Of a DNA stretch of 64,000 bases, positions 1 through 11,154 are shown piece after piece (within the stretch, counting starts at the first letter, position 1; each line of letters opens with the position of its first letter). The DNA is taken from positions 6,634,001-6,698,000 of the forward strand of contig NC_048555.1 of NCBI RefSeq assembly GCF_902806685.2, read 5' to 3'. The stretch is from Maniola hyperantus. Taxonomy: Eukaryota > Arthropoda > Insecta > Lepidoptera > Nymphalidae. The translations under genes and the position numbers were made by a program. Under the pieces are notes generated by a model. The model ran no database searches. It saw only the letters and a program-made list of their open reading frames with translations, and had not been told where the DNA came from.

Positions 1-720
1 TCTTCAGGTTTCTTTTGCTTAGGTCGCTCAGCCGGTCGCCATCTTTCCTTTTCAGGAGTTTCAAATTCACCTTCTGGCTTAAGATTGTCTTCCGGTCTTT
101 TTTGTTTGGGACGTTCTGCCGGTTGCCATTCATCGGGCTTTCGTTGTTCAAAGTCACCTTCTGGTCGCAAGTTATCTTCCGACTTTTTCGCTTCACGACG
201 CTCAGCAGGCCTCCACCTTTCTTTTTCTGGCGTGTCAAAGTCACCTTCTGGTTTAAGGTTATCTTCAGGTTTCTTTTGCTTAGGTCGCTCAGCTGGTCGC
301 CATCTTTCCTTTTCAGGAGTTTCAAATTCACCTTCTGGCTTAAGATTGTCTTCGGGTCTTTTTTGTTTGGGACGTTCTGCCGGTTGCCATTCATCGGGTT
401 TTCGTTGTTCAAAGTCACCTTCAGGTCGCAAGTTATCTTCAGGCTTTTTCGCTTCACGACGCTCAGCAGGCCTCCACCTTACTTTTTCTGGGGTATCAAA
501 ATCACCTTCCGGCTTAAGATTATCTTCAGGTTTCTTTTGGTTGGGACGTTCTGCTGGTTGCCATTTTACTTTTTCAGGAGTCGTAAATTCACCTTCAGGA
601 CGCAGATTATCTTCAGGTTTCTTTTGTTTCGGACGTTCTGCTGGTCGCCATTCTTCGTGCTTCGGAGTTTCAAAGTCACCCTCTGGTTTAAGATTATCTT
701 TTGGTTTTTTAGCATCAGGG
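1..720 (-). repeat. Coding 87-bp tandem repeat with 261-bp higher-order period
   Basis: About eight units of 87 bp encode the 29-residue module of exon 4. The plus-strand text TCTTCAGGTTTCTTTTGC begins at 1 and again at 262. Adjacent 261-bp blocks differ by only a few bases. Confidence 0.9.
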
Positions 721-1102
721 CGTTTAGGCCCTCTTTCCTCATATGCCTGATATTCTTCTTGTGTTGTAGTAATGGTTTCAACGTCTTCAGTAGAATAAAA
801 CTTTTCAAAATCTTCCTTTGTCCAAGTTCGACGTCTATGTGGACGTTCAACTGTTGTCGTTTTTTCAGGAAAATCTTTCTGGTTTGATGTTACAAAGTCT
901 ATTTCACCTTCACGTATTAAGTTATCAGTTTTCTTTTTAGCCAGAATCGTTCTTTCTATAGTATCAGTATAGTCAATAAATTCTGACATCGATGTAGTTT
1001 CAGTAATCATATCGCCTTCTATTTTCGTCCAAGTATTACGTCGAACAGGTTTTGGTCTCTCGACAGGTTTCACGGTAAACTCGGAGCGAGATGTTGTTGT
1101 AT
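1..1102 (-). CDS. Giant SAXO-like gene, exon 4 (repeat array, runs off the window)
   Basis: The exon starts after a TTATTTGCAG acceptor. With the G carried over from exon 3 the first codon is GAT. It is open without a stop to base 1, at least 367 codons, so it is partial at its 3' end. The first 120 residues are not regularly repetitive and contain RRNTWTKIEGDMITET and RRRTWTKEDFEKFYS. Eight further 29-residue units follow from about base 700 down to base 1. The last six form two rounds of an 87-residue supra-repeat. Their 261-bp DNA period is nearly identical between bases 1-261 and 262-522, and resembles 1689-1950 in exon 3. Repeat number in this part should be treated cautiously because near-identical units are prone to assembly collapse. 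Confidence 0.83.
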
Positions 1103-1212
1103 CTGCAAATAATATTAAAAAAGTTACTAACCTCTTTATTGATACTAGAAATACATGAATGGCAAGTATGGAGTAAGCATGAAGGATAGTATTATTTGTT
1201 AGTATAACATAC
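1103..1212 (-). other. Short intron 3 of the SAXO-like gene
   Basis: A 110-bp AT-rich intron runs from GTATGT (at 1212) to TTTGCAG (ending at 1103) on the minus strand. It contrasts with the 30-kb intron just upstream. Confidence 0.8.
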
Positions 1213-2777
1213 CTGTGAATTCTCCTTCAGTAATAATATTATCAGTGCGTCGTATTATTTCAGCTCTTTCACCGGTCACAACCCTGTAATCTCCAGTTAT
1301 TGTTCTTGTAGTTGTAAAATCTCCTTCTGGACGCAAATTATCTTGAGGTTTCTTCTGTTGAGGTCTTTCGGCTGGTTTCCATTCCTCTTTCTTAGGAGTG
1401 GTAAATTCACCTTCGGGCTTTAAATTATCTTCAGGTCGTTTCATGGGTTCTCTTTCACCTGGTCGCCATTTTTCAGGTGTTTTCCTTTCAAAGTCGCCCT
1501 CAGGTTTAAGGTTGTCTTCGGGTCTTTTTTGTTTGGGACGTTCTGCTGGTCGCCATTCATCTGGTTGCCGTTGTTCAAAGTCACCTTCGGGTCGCAAGTT
1601 ATCTTCCGGCTTTTTCCCTTCACGACGCTCAGCAGGCCTCCACCTTTCTTTTTCTGGGGTATCAAAGTCACCTTCTGGTTTAAGATTATCTTCAGGTTTC
1701 TTTTGCTTAGGTCGCTCAGCTGGTCGCCATCTTTCCTTTTCAGGAGTTTCAAATTCACCTTCTGGCTTAAGATTGTCTTCGGGTCTTTTTTGCTTGGGAC
1801 GTTCTGTCGGTCGCCATTGATCTGGTTTCCGTTGTTCAAAGTCACCTTCGGGTCGCAAGTTATCTTCCGGCTTTTTCGCTTCACGACGCTCAGCAGGCCT
1901 CCACCTTTCTTTTTCTGGGGTATCAAAGTCACCTTCTGGCTTAAGATTATCTTCTGGCTTCTTTTGCTTTGGACGTTCAGCCGGCCGCCAAGGCTCCTTT
2001 TCTGGAGAGGTAAACTCGCCTTCTGATCTAAGATTATCCGCCGGGCGACGAACGGGGGCTCGGTCTCCAGGTTGCCACACTTCTGGCCTCCTGTGCTCAA
2101 AATCACCTTCAGGTTTCAAATTATCCTCAGGTTTACGTATAGGAGCCCTATCTCCAGGACGCCATTCCTCAGGTTTACGTTTTTCAAAGTCTCCTTCCGG
2201 ATACAAATTGTCTTCTGGTCTCTTTTGCTTCGGGCGTTCAGCCGGCCGCCAAGGCTCCTTTTCTGGAGAGGTGAACTCACCTTCTGGTCTTAGATTATCT
2301 TCGGGTCGTCGAATAGGAGCTCGATCTCCAGGTTGCCATTTATCAGGCTTTCTATCCTCAAAATCGCCTTCAGGGTGTAAATTGTCTTCCGGTTTTTTGG
2401 GCTTTTGACGTTCAGCTGGGCGCCAGGGTTCCTTTTCAGGAGTAGTAAATTCGCCTTCAGGCTTCAGGTTATCTTGAGGGCGACGAGTCGGAGCTCTATC
2501 GCCTGGACGCCATTCTTCGGGTTTCGGTCTCTCAAATTCCCCTTCAGGTTTGAGGTTATCTTCGGGTTTCGTAGGCTTAGGCCGCTCGGCAGGTTGCCAG
2601 CGTGGACGTTCCGGTTCCTGGAAGTCGCCTTCAAGCCGCAAGTGGTCTTCGTGATGGACGGCTGTAGTGCGAGTGACATGTTTTTCGTCGTAATCTTGTT
2701 TGTATGCGGAGACCACGCTCGTGTGCTCCACGTCGAACAATGGCTCCGGGACATCGTTGTGTAGGCAACGGTGGCGC
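1213..2777 (-). CDS. Giant SAXO-like gene, exon 3 (29-residue repeat array)
   Basis: The exon follows TTGTTTACAG and ends ACAG|GTATGT (phase 1). It opens with RHRC, completing the SAXO signature, and then has VVSAYKQDYDEKH, like the Y-containing segments that follow the signature in SAXO proteins. Sixteen tandem units of about 29 residues follow, with consensus DNLKPEGDF, then a variable stretch, WRPAERP and a basic KKPE. SAXO/MAP6 proteins bind and stabilise microtubules through short repeated Mn modules, and these units are the likely equivalent. The last unit diverges to TTTRTITGDYRVVTGERAEIIRRTDN, closer to the classical module. Units 9-11 and 12-14 are near copies, so an 87-residue period is superimposed. 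The other long reading frames over this stretch are by-products of the repeat. Binding to microtubules has not been shown for this protein. Confidence 0.85.
1310..2690 (-). repeat. Coding 87-bp tandem repeat array in exon 3
   Basis: About sixteen 87-bp units are present, more diverged towards the exon start (2690) and more alike at 1550-1960. There the 261-bp period matches the array at 1-540. Confidence 0.9.
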
Positions 2778-2832
2778 CTGTAAACAAAATATTTTTCTAT
2801 TACGTAAAACTAATTAAAAAAAACTATAAACT

Positions 2833-2920
2833 ACTAGATGATGCCCGCGACTTCGTCCGCGTGGATTTAGGTTTTTCAAAATCCCGTGGGAACTCTTTAA
2901 TTTTCTGGGATATAAAGTAG
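2833..2920 (+). repeat. Dispersed repeat family A, 5' fragment
   Basis: It begins ACTAGATGATGCCCGCGAC and continues through the TTAGG, TGGGAACTC and GGGATA blocks shared by all family A copies. It stops where the hairpin-rich element at 2924 begins. Confidence 0.75.
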
Positions 2921-2923
2921 CCT

Positions 2924-3412
2924 TCAAGCACGTAGTATTTTGCTTAAGTCAAGCATTTTGACCGTTTACAATGTTTGCTTGATGCTTGAGTCAATTATTT
3001 ACGTGCTTGACGCGTGATTGATGCGATTTTATGTTTTGCTTGACGCCACGTTCGCGTCGGATTGATCAAGTATAGCCTTAGTATAGCTCATTCGCACGTC
3101 AACTGTCAGATATGGCGAATGTAGACGCTTTGTTATGCGAAAACAGCGAATATTACAGTAGCGAACAATGGAGCGGAAAAGAGTTTTTATTATTACTCAT
3201 TTCACTATACCGAGACGCCCTAGAACTCTGGAAAATAAAATCCGTTGTATTTTGATAACCAGAGGTGGTCAAACAGAGTTGCTTGACCACCTCTGGGCTA
3301 CCTATAAGTACAACGATCAGTATGAAATGAGAAAAGTGCCTCTTGCAGCTTTACGGGTGCATCAAGCGCGCATCTCGCAGCTTGATCAAGCAAAACAAAT
3401 CTACGTGCTTGA
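2924..3412 (+). mobile_element. Short inverted-repeat element carrying a MADF fragment
   Basis: The ends are imperfect inverted copies of TCAAGCACGTAG...TTTGCTT (2924-2955 and 3380-3412). Each is flanked by CCT, which could be a 3-bp target duplication. A further CTTGA-rich hairpin lies at 2924-3012. PIF/Harbinger elements make 3-bp duplications and can carry MADF/Myb-like proteins, but their usual target is TWA, so the class is uncertain. The flanking family A copy is not resumed on the right. Confidence 0.4.
3112..3255 (+). pseudogene. MADF-domain N-terminal fragment
   Basis: From an ATG at 3112 the frame gives 47 residues ending at TGA TAA. It includes EFLLLLISLYRDALELWKIK, which fits the start of a MADF domain (helix with LY and LW, then a lysine-rich turn). 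MADF domains are DNA-binding modules found in transcription factors and in transposon-borne accessory proteins. The rest of the domain is not readable in frame, so this is a truncated or frameshifted copy. Its position inside an inverted-repeat element suggests a mobile-element origin. The overlapping 92-codon frame at 3168-3446 is in another phase and shows no recognisable domain. Confidence 0.45.
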
Positions 3413-3610
3413 CCTCAAGCCGCTTGACCGTCTCGGAACCTCTTAACAAAAAAACTACATAAGTATGAACCCTGAAAACACTACATTCCTTTTTTTGGGC
3501 AGTCGTATAAAAATGACTTCGTACCATTTGACACGATACGGATGCAAGTACAAAGGAAAACGTCGTGGCGGCGGCAGAGGCGGCAGCGTCAACGGTTCGG
3601 CCATCGCACG

Positions 3611-3778
3611 CGTCCATCGCGCCTAAAACTGTTCACTCTACTCGAACACTTGAGTCCATCGCGCCTAAAATAGTTCACTCTACTCGAACACTTGAGTCCA
3701 TCGCGCCTAAAACTGTTCACTCTACTCGAACACTTGGGTCCATTGCGCCTAAAACTGTTCACTCTACTCGAACACTTG
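3611..3778 (+). repeat. 42-bp minisatellite, four units
   Basis: Four tandem copies of a 42-bp unit begin TCCATCGCGCCTAAAACTG and differ at only a few positions. Because 42 is divisible by 3, frames on both strands stay open (14-residue periods), but nothing else suggests coding. Confidence 0.85.
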
Positions 3779-4147
3779 ATCACTATCATAAACAGTCCGT
3801 TTTATTTCAATAAGCATCCTCCTCTTTCCTTGAAACATTCGCTTGGTATTAAGGTATACTTATATTTATTAGGTACCTAGTGCTACGTCGTAGTGGTAGG
3901 GTCTGTTATTAGTTTGAAAACTTTTAATAGAGCAGTTAAAATATTTTTATTGTTTAGGATAAATTGAATTTTATTTAACTGTTTTGGTCTGTTTTTTTAG
4001 ATCCTTTAATTCAATTTAGTAGGGTTTAGGTGGAACGAAATATGAACCTGTTGACTCGCTTAGTGATAAACAGATTTATGTACTTACTATTTATAAATTC
4101 GTTCATTATATTCTATATTACAACATAGAAAACGGAATGTATTAATT

Positions 4148-4337
4148 ACTTCGTCCGCGTGAGTTTTGGTTTTCTTAAAAATCCTATGGGGACTCTTTGA
4201 TTTTCCGGGATAAAGAGCCTATATGCCCGTCCCTGGGAGCTAAGCTATAGGTATGTACCGAATTTCGTCGAAATCGATTAAACAGATGGGTCGTGAAAAG
4301 CTAGCACACAGACAGACACTTTCGCGTTTAAAATATT
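4148..4337 (+). repeat. Dispersed repeat family A copy
   Basis: It starts at CTTCGTCCGCGTGAG and retains the GTCGAAATCG, AAAGCTAGCA and CAGACAGACAC blocks to TTTCGCGTTTA. The first bases of the family are missing. Confidence 0.75.
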
Positions 4338-4380
4338 TGTAGGTACCTACAGATTATGGCCTAAGTATATATATATATTT

Positions 4381-4416
4381 TTTTTTATTCAGATACAAGT
4401 TACCCCTTGTTATTCT
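4381..4416 (-). repeat. Tail fragment of tRNA-derived SINE S2
   Basis: A poly-T run followed by ATTCAGATACAAGTTACC matches the reverse complement of the 3' end of the S2 SINE (full copy at 49613). Confidence 0.5.
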
Positions 4417-6494
4417 GAAAAATCTATTTAGGTGATTTCAAAACACATCCAAACAACCGATTTCTATTTATAGATATTGTACTTTGAACAGTTTTCAGTT
4501 TTCACGATGTTGAACGATCATCGTTGCCTATACTTAGCTGGGCTAGATTACAAAGATTGTGCCAATAGAGCAAAACCAATTATTTCACTGTACACATATT
4601 TACTTCAACTGTTGTCGTACAAGACTTATAGGTAGGTAAATTTTCCATACATTATTCTAGCGAAACATTGGGTATCACTTCAGGTATGAGATTAAATCGT
4701 AGTAACAATATTTCAGTTACATGACAAATCGTTACCGGGACGCGGAGGACGGCCGAACCGCCGCGTACAGTTACACCGACTGCCGTGAAGCCTTTGTTTC
4801 CATCGCAGCAGGAAATTAGATCGACCTATGAAAATATGAGTTCTCATTCATTTTCAGCATTTTAGGCCCACTTGTCTAGTCCTACATCAATGATTAGTTT
4901 AGATTAGCAAGTTTCTATCTATCTAATTCTGTTATTTTTTGGTAAGAGCGTAATATGGTTGCCAAAAAGCTTTAGCATTACAAAGTATAAAATGTCCTTG
5001 CATGCAAATGGGCCTAAGTATCCAGAAAAACTCTGACTCTCAAAAGATACCTACTTTTATAACATTTAAGTTATATACCTACCTACGCCGATTTGGAAAA
5101 CAATATAATTATAATCACTAATCAGCCTATTTCTTATTTCAGATACCGAAGTGTCACTAGCTGGGCCGCTGCCTGCCACTCCGCTCTTGCAGAATTACGT
5201 GGCATCGAGTTGGAATAAAGTTTATCGGTACCTACTTTCCTACACCTGTTCCTACACCTTTATTTTTATCTGTTTCGGAACTAAAGTTGTTAACAAACGC
5301 TCTAGAAAATATTAGAAAAGGCATGAAACATTAATTCAGGAATAGGTGCCAAAGTCGTTCGTAAACTGTACACTTTCCTTGCCCTATCTCATCGTTTTTG
5401 TTTTGAACAGAATGTGTGTTGCTTTTACTCTTGCCAGTTAAAAATGGTGTCCTACATTATCAATAATTATTATTATGTAATTTTAATTGAATTAGGCACG
5501 TGTAAAGGTAAGTAAATAGATTTATATTTAGTTATGTATATTGTAGGTATAACTTATACGACTTCAGCTTTACGTTGACTACATAATATTTTGAAGTTAG
5601 CTCGGGTACTAGGTAGCCAAAGCCGTCGCCCCAATAAATTAATAATGGTTGCGAGCGAAAGGATTAATTAACAGACGCTCTCTGCACTATAGGGAACAAA
5701 GAAGCTTTAGAAAATCAGTGGGCGGTTGTTCGACTTCGGACGTCGTCAGGGCGCCTAAACCGCCAGAAATAGCGATGACTCAATAAAAACATGCAATCCT
5801 CTCAACTCGGAGGATCCGTTCTGGGAAATGTTCCTTCAACTCAACAAGTACCTATTAAAATGTACCAATCGAAAAATACTAGTAAGAAACATTGGGTACC
5901 TACTAGTACTTATCTATTTGTAGTCTAGGCCCTAGATCTGCCTGAACCTTTTTCAAGCGTAAAGGTTTTTTTGTAGGCAGCTTTGGCGTCGCGAAAATAT
6001 GAATCGTAGACCTTTGCGAAATAAGCAAAGTACCGTTGGCGACGCGACGACGATGGGTAATATTATATTCATGATCAATGTAATATCGGCTTTAGTCTGT
6101 GCCATCCATCATCTATGGAAAACAAATTCATTGATCGACTTTATTTAGGTAAACTTTATTTACATTGAAGTCCAAGGATTTTAGACTTGGTAAGTAAAGT
6201 CCAAGAATAAACCTAAATATTTAATAGCATACCATCACACTCATCCTACGTAGGTAAGTATATGCCTACTCGTAATTTGTCGCCTAGCGATGGGAATCAA
6301 ACACTTTATATCCAACTCTCGTTTGTCGATCAATATCTAGTTCTAGGTAAATGACTTTAGAGACGTCGTCTTTTTCACAATAATTTATTAGTGGGTGTTG
6401 GTATGTTTCGTTGTGTGGCAAGCTATGTGACGAATCACACTTTAGGGAATCAAATTAGAAATGAGGAGATCCGTAGGACAACTAAGTAGAGTGT

Positions 6495-6533
6495 ACGGGG
6501 CGTTCCCTCCCCGATTGACCTGTCGCGTACTAT
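6495..6533. mobile_element. Fragment of GC-rich palindromic MITE family E
   Basis: GGGGCGTTCCCTCCCCGATTG followed by ACCTGTCGCGTAC is one end of the hairpin MITE seen whole at 19517, 55394, 57878 and 62301. Confidence 0.6.
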
Positions 6534-6956
6534 AGTTATCCTACAAAAATAAATGAATAAAGAATGAGGGCATTTTTTAAAATTTATTCGAGTTTCTTTA
6601 AAATACGACGCTCGCAAGTGATAACCCTATTCTCCTATTCTGTGCCGCACGGTAACCCTATAGCCGATTACCCAGAACCATCGTTATCGAGTATCGACCC
6701 TCGTATTTACGATAGTTAAGTTCTTACTGAACAATATTCACATCACACGCCAGCCTGAAAAATTCTGTTTTTTTTGCATATTAAGAACTTTCACTGCTTA
6801 TTCTAAAGAAATAGCTGAATAAACGATTACTTTACGTTCATAAGAGGTGTTTAAATTTTAGGTACGCAACTTTTAAACTCCTATGGATAATACAAAATAC
6901 TTTTTTTTCTTTAATCCGGAGTCCGGACTCTTTTGGCCCAATGAATAAAATTGATC

Positions 6957-7473
6957 TGAACTCATTTCCAAGCAAAACGGACTAAAACTGTACCTAGTTA
7001 CTGAAATTGAGTCGAAAGTTCATGATTCCGATCACATAATACAAAGTTGATGTCATTTTCAAGCAAAGCAGCCCAAAAAGCCAATTCGTGATTTCAATCA
7101 AAACGGTATAAAATTACTGTAAAGCTTTCATTCAGCCTACTTACTAACATAGTCATTAGCAATTAATTTTATTACTAACAAAATGGATGTAATATCTGAA
7201 ATAAAGATTATTATTATTATTATTAAGTTTCAGTTATTATTATTATAATAGTAGCTGGCGAACAAAATCGCATGAAATAAAATTTTACAGGAGGGGCATA
7301 AAACTGACTGACTGTAATTATACCATTTTGATCGAAAATCACGAGGGCTCGATTTTAGCGCAGTTTTAGTCCGTTTTGCATGTAAATGACTTTAAGTTCG
7401 TATTCGGGGATCGAAATCACGAACAGCTTTCAAACTCAATAATTTTAGTACAGTTTTAGGCCGTTTGGTTTGG
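6957..7473. repeat. Large imperfect inverted repeat
   Basis: The arm at 6957-7035 (TTTCCAAGCAAAACGGACTAA...) is the inverse of 7396-7473 (...TTAGGCCGTTTGGTTTGGAAA). A third related segment lies at 7325-7385, and another at 44390-44460. No coding content was recognised; it is probably a non-autonomous element. Confidence 0.55.
7160..7215 (+). repeat. Retroelement 3' end with (ATT)n tail
   Basis: AATAAAG followed by ATTATTATTATT is typical of insect LINE or SINE 3' ends with a simple-repeat tail. Confidence 0.35.
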
Positions 7474-7977
7474 AAATGTGTTCAGACTTCAGATTAATTT
7501 TATGAATTCGAGGCAATTGTGTAAACTTAAAATCGAATTTTAGGTAGGTAAACAGGCTAAAATCGTGACAAGGTACTAAGTATAGTTTTAAATAAGTATG
7601 GTTAATATCAAGTGAATAAAATGATTCAGGATAAAATGGCGTAACCGCAGATAGGTCACACAGCAATGTTTACTGCGAAGTGAAGGCTGACCGTGACACG
7701 ATTCTTTGCTTGAAAATAAATCTTGTTGTCCTTATTGGATTTAATTTTTCTTTACACTGAGTTTGCAACGATAGGTATTTATTAATTTGATGTTTTTTCC
7801 TACTCATGTAAGTAGTACCTACCTATATAGTGTTAGAGCAAGTCCCATCCATGTCTGGATTTAACGATTTCTGTCACCAAATTATTATTTTAAATACCTA
7901 ATCCAAGTACAATTTATTAGCTTGCCTTATACAGAAAAGTATAATTTTGACTGAACTGGTTTTATATAATTAACTAG

Positions 7978-8185
7978 CTCGCGACTCGTCCGCGTGGACT
8001 ACACAAATTTCAAACCCTTATTTCACCCCCTTAAAGGTTGAATTTTCAGAAATCCATTCTTAGCGGATGCCTATGTCATAATAGCTATCTGCATGTCAAA
8101 TTTCAGCCCGATCCGTCCAGTAGTTTGAGCTGTGCGTTGATAGATCAGTCAGTCAGTCAGTCACCTTTTCCTTTTATATATTTAG
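7978..8185 (+). repeat. Dispersed repeat family B copy
   Basis: It begins GCTCGCGACTCGTCCGCGTGG and includes CTTAGCGGATGCCTATGTCA and TTGAGCTGTGCGTTGATAGA, ending in (TCAG)n. Related copies lie at 12528-12700 (inverse) and 52160-52345. Confidence 0.7.
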
Positions 8186-8631
8186 ATTAGTTTCGGTAAC
8201 AAGTCTGAAAATTCCCATTTCTTTTAAACCAGTAGTTTTTACTTCTGGTTGACTGAGTTGGCTCCAAATCCAAATGACTCTTAAAATATCGAACTACAAG
8301 ACACCCTGTATACAGCAACTGTTCAGCATTATCACTTAGCCCAAGAGTACTTAAAACGCATCTAAACCCAAATAGCCATTGCCTGGTTTTGCAAGAACAG
8401 ATGCGCGATGCAGCCTGACTCAGCGTACGGTGACGAGATCTTGCGTCTTGCCTATATTGGGCGCATAACTCAACCGACTGAACACTGGCTCCAGTGCGTA
8501 AGCATGTGTGATTATAAATTTGTTTTTAAGTATTTGTTTGGGTCTTGTAAGTACCTAACTATGCGACGGTGGGTGCAAAACAAGAAGTCCAGTCTGAACA
8601 CGAGGCGAATATTATATGCACATTGTAAGAA

Positions 8632-8866
8632 AAAAATCGGTCCAATGCGAGTCAGACTAGCACACGAAGGGTTCCTCACCATCGTACAAGAAATTAACAG
8701 TTTTTTTTTAATTTTCATGGCAGTGAATTATTCACATTCTGTTAAAATTTCAACTTTCTAGCCATTTCGGTTCAAGAGATACAGCCCGCTGACAGACAGA
8801 CGGACGGATGGACAGACGGACGGATGGACAGCGGAGGCACCCTTCGGGTACGGGACCGTAATAACT
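8632..8866 (-). repeat. Dispersed repeat, 3' end related to family G
   Basis: Read on the minus strand it starts GGTCCCGTACCCGAAGGGTG and passes through (GTCC)n to a terminal block with TGACTCGCATTGG. The layout is like family G (56331-56770). Confidence 0.5.
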
Positions 8867-9414
8867 AAAAATAATTGCAATACAACAGCATCTGAGTTTC
8901 GACACGGTTGCGAAATCCCAAAAGAATTTTGCGACTTTACTAAAACTAGCTAGCATTTATGGTGAAAGGATCTGGAAGTTTTCACCCTAAGAAATCCTCT
9001 ACCAACATTTATCATGATTTATCATGATCACTGCTGGTCACTACTTTCAGCAATGAGGATTGCGAAGCACAGAGAGAAATCTATAGATTTCACTTGACTG
9101 TTTTTTACACGTTGATTTGCCATTGTAAATAACAATAAATGTTTGTTTTAATCTCTTCGCCTCTCATCTTAATATTTATTATTTTGGCGAATTGGAAATC
9201 TGAAATTAGCATTTTGGTATGGCAAAGAAGCCGCCTCGGCGCGGTCGACGACGCGTAACCAAACCAACGACCCGAACGTTCGTGAGAAGCACCTCGCCGA
9301 AACCAAGAGAACAAGTTGTACAAAATGTAAGGCATCGTACAAATCCAATATATTGCCACCGAATATGGAAACCAGAATAAAGTGAACTCTCAAAATGATC
9401 TACTTAGGTAGCTA

Positions 9415-9576
9415 CAGTACGCGGCCGAAAGTAATGTACATCGGCCTTTAGAATCGGCTTTGTAAAGCGTTGTCTCTGTCACTCATACCTACCTATATGA
9501 CGTTTTGTCGGTCTCAACGACAGGGACAGCGCTCTATAAATCTGCTATCTCCTTCTAAAATTTCGGCCGCGTACTG
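9415..9576. mobile_element. MITE family E2 with TA target duplication
   Basis: Inverted ends CAGTACGCGGCCGAAA and TTTCGGCCGCGTACTG are each flanked by TA. The interior is itself largely self-complementary. TA duplication and CAGT ends fit a Tc1/mariner-mobilised MITE. Copies occur at 52579 and 52983. Confidence 0.75.
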
Positions 9577-9611
9577 TACTGTACGCATTCTGTTTACAGA
9601 ATATTATAATC

Positions 9612-9832
9612 AACGTCATCATGATCAACTCATCGCCGGCTCACTACAGAGCATGGGTCTCCTCTCAGAATGAGAAGGAGTTTGGCCATAGTCTACCACG
9701 CCAAGTGCGAATTGGCAGACTGCACACACATTTGAGAACATTATGAAGAACTCTCAGGTGTGCAGGTTTTCTCACGATGTTTTCCTTCACCGTTAAAGCA
9801 AGTGATATTTAATTACTTACTTAAAAAAATTA
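9612..9832 (-). mobile_element. tRNA-derived SINE S1, 5'-truncated copy
   Basis: The inverse of the S1 body is seen: ATCATGATCAACTCATCGCC, CTCAGAATGAGAAG and ACACATTTGAGAACATTATG. The tRNA-like head is missing. Confidence 0.7.
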
Positions 9833-9839
9833 ATTTGTA

Positions 9840-11150
9840 CTATCAAAGCAATGCTATGAGGTACTAGGTACTAGGTACATACGAAACTAAAGCCAGTTTT
9901 TCCAATATTTTTTAAAGTTATCGGCCGAAATAGAAAAACCGGTTCATTCAATCGGTCATAAATCGTAAACGATAAGTTTTACAAAAAAGTTTACAGGAAA
10001 CAAAAGATGCGAAATTTTATTGTTTACAATAATGGTCTGAATAACTTTTGCCCTAAAGCGGATAGTTTTCAAGATATCAGCCAAAAACTTTTCCTCGAGA
10101 TTGCGATCGAAGCTCCATCTGGATCTGTCAGGATTTTGTGATTTTATGATCAGTAAGTGACCCTTAACCTAAAAAAAAAATTGGATCGGAAATTTTGTGT
10201 GAGGTTAAATGCTCTATTTACTGGACTAGTGGGTACATACTTGTAAGTTGTATTGTATGTGCCTACAATGTGTTGTATTATGTCAATTTCAGTGCTCTCT
10301 GCCCACAAGTAGAACTAAAAGTCGTAGAAAAAATACAGTAAACAGATTTTTATGTTTTACTTTAACGGTGTTATAGCTTTTCACCCACGCGGTGCTTCAG
10401 CCAAGGTGACCAATTGCAGTGCTCAAGTGCAAAATAATCACACGGCGGAAACAATTTAACACCTATCATGATGATTACATCAGCTCTCGAAAATAATCGG
10501 CAAAGACAATGCATGTTATTATTTATAATGCAAAATTTAAACATGGACGTAAAAACCGCCATGCATCTAAAATATAATAATATCAGCTAAGTACATATAC
10601 TAGTAGGTATTATGAAGGTAAATTTTTTAAAACATTTATGTAAGTATTTAGTTACTTACCTACTTCTCTATAATTAAATTAATGAGTGTAGGATACCTAA
10701 CGACAGAGAAAATTTACCTACCTACCTATATAAATATCTAATGAAAGAAAATACCTAAGTAGGTACGCTTGCACTTCAAAGAGATCTCATATTTTCTCCC
10801 AATCGTATCTCACTCTACCTATTTTAAAATGTAAACGTCTAAATACTGTTTGATCATCAAGAGCTAAAGTAACTCAATAAGTAGGTAGGTACTTATAGCG
10901 AAAATCAAGGCAAAAAATTTAGCACATCTGTCAGCTTGTACAGTGGACTGTTTCAAATAAACACTCATCAAGCTAAAAAACTCAATCATAATATTATTAA
11001 ATCCACAGTTTGTTTTCGGATTTGGTTTGCATGATTCGAGACAGACCATATGGTCGACGACCTTCTCTGGCTGTGATTGGATCATGAACAGCTTTGTACA
11101 CCCACACATTTATACCAGCTAATGCATACTTAGCTCTCACCTAGCCTGGA
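9840..11150. other. Intronic stretch without recognised genes
   Basis: AT-rich DNA with TAGGTACCTA-type runs. Small open frames here have no recognisable domain. Confidence 0.45.
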
Positions 11151-11154
11151 TGTT

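Larger units (their letters stand above)
3820..6480. other. Intronic stretch without recognised genes
   Basis: AT-rich DNA with scattered TAGGTACCTA-type low complexity. Only a family A copy (4148-4337) and a SINE tail (4381-4416) were recognised. Confidence 0.5.

Noticed and set aside
15..2764. Long open frames on the plus strand and in other minus-strand phases over the repeat arrays (up to 290 codons).
   Set aside because: The 87-bp unit is a multiple of three, so any phase without a stop in one unit stays open through the array. The spliced SAXO-like frame explains the region.
3168..3446. 92-codon plus-strand frame starting at ATGGAGCGG.
   Set aside because: It overlaps the MADF fragment in another phase, and shows no domain of its own.
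3565..3813. Frame encoding 14-residue repeats (SIAPKTVHSTRTLE).
   Set aside because: It is produced by a 42-bp minisatellite that is open on both strands. No independent sign of coding.
8408..8761. 117-codon plus-strand frame.
   Set aside because: Its 3' half lies in a dispersed repeat, and the N-terminal part shows no domain or splice context.
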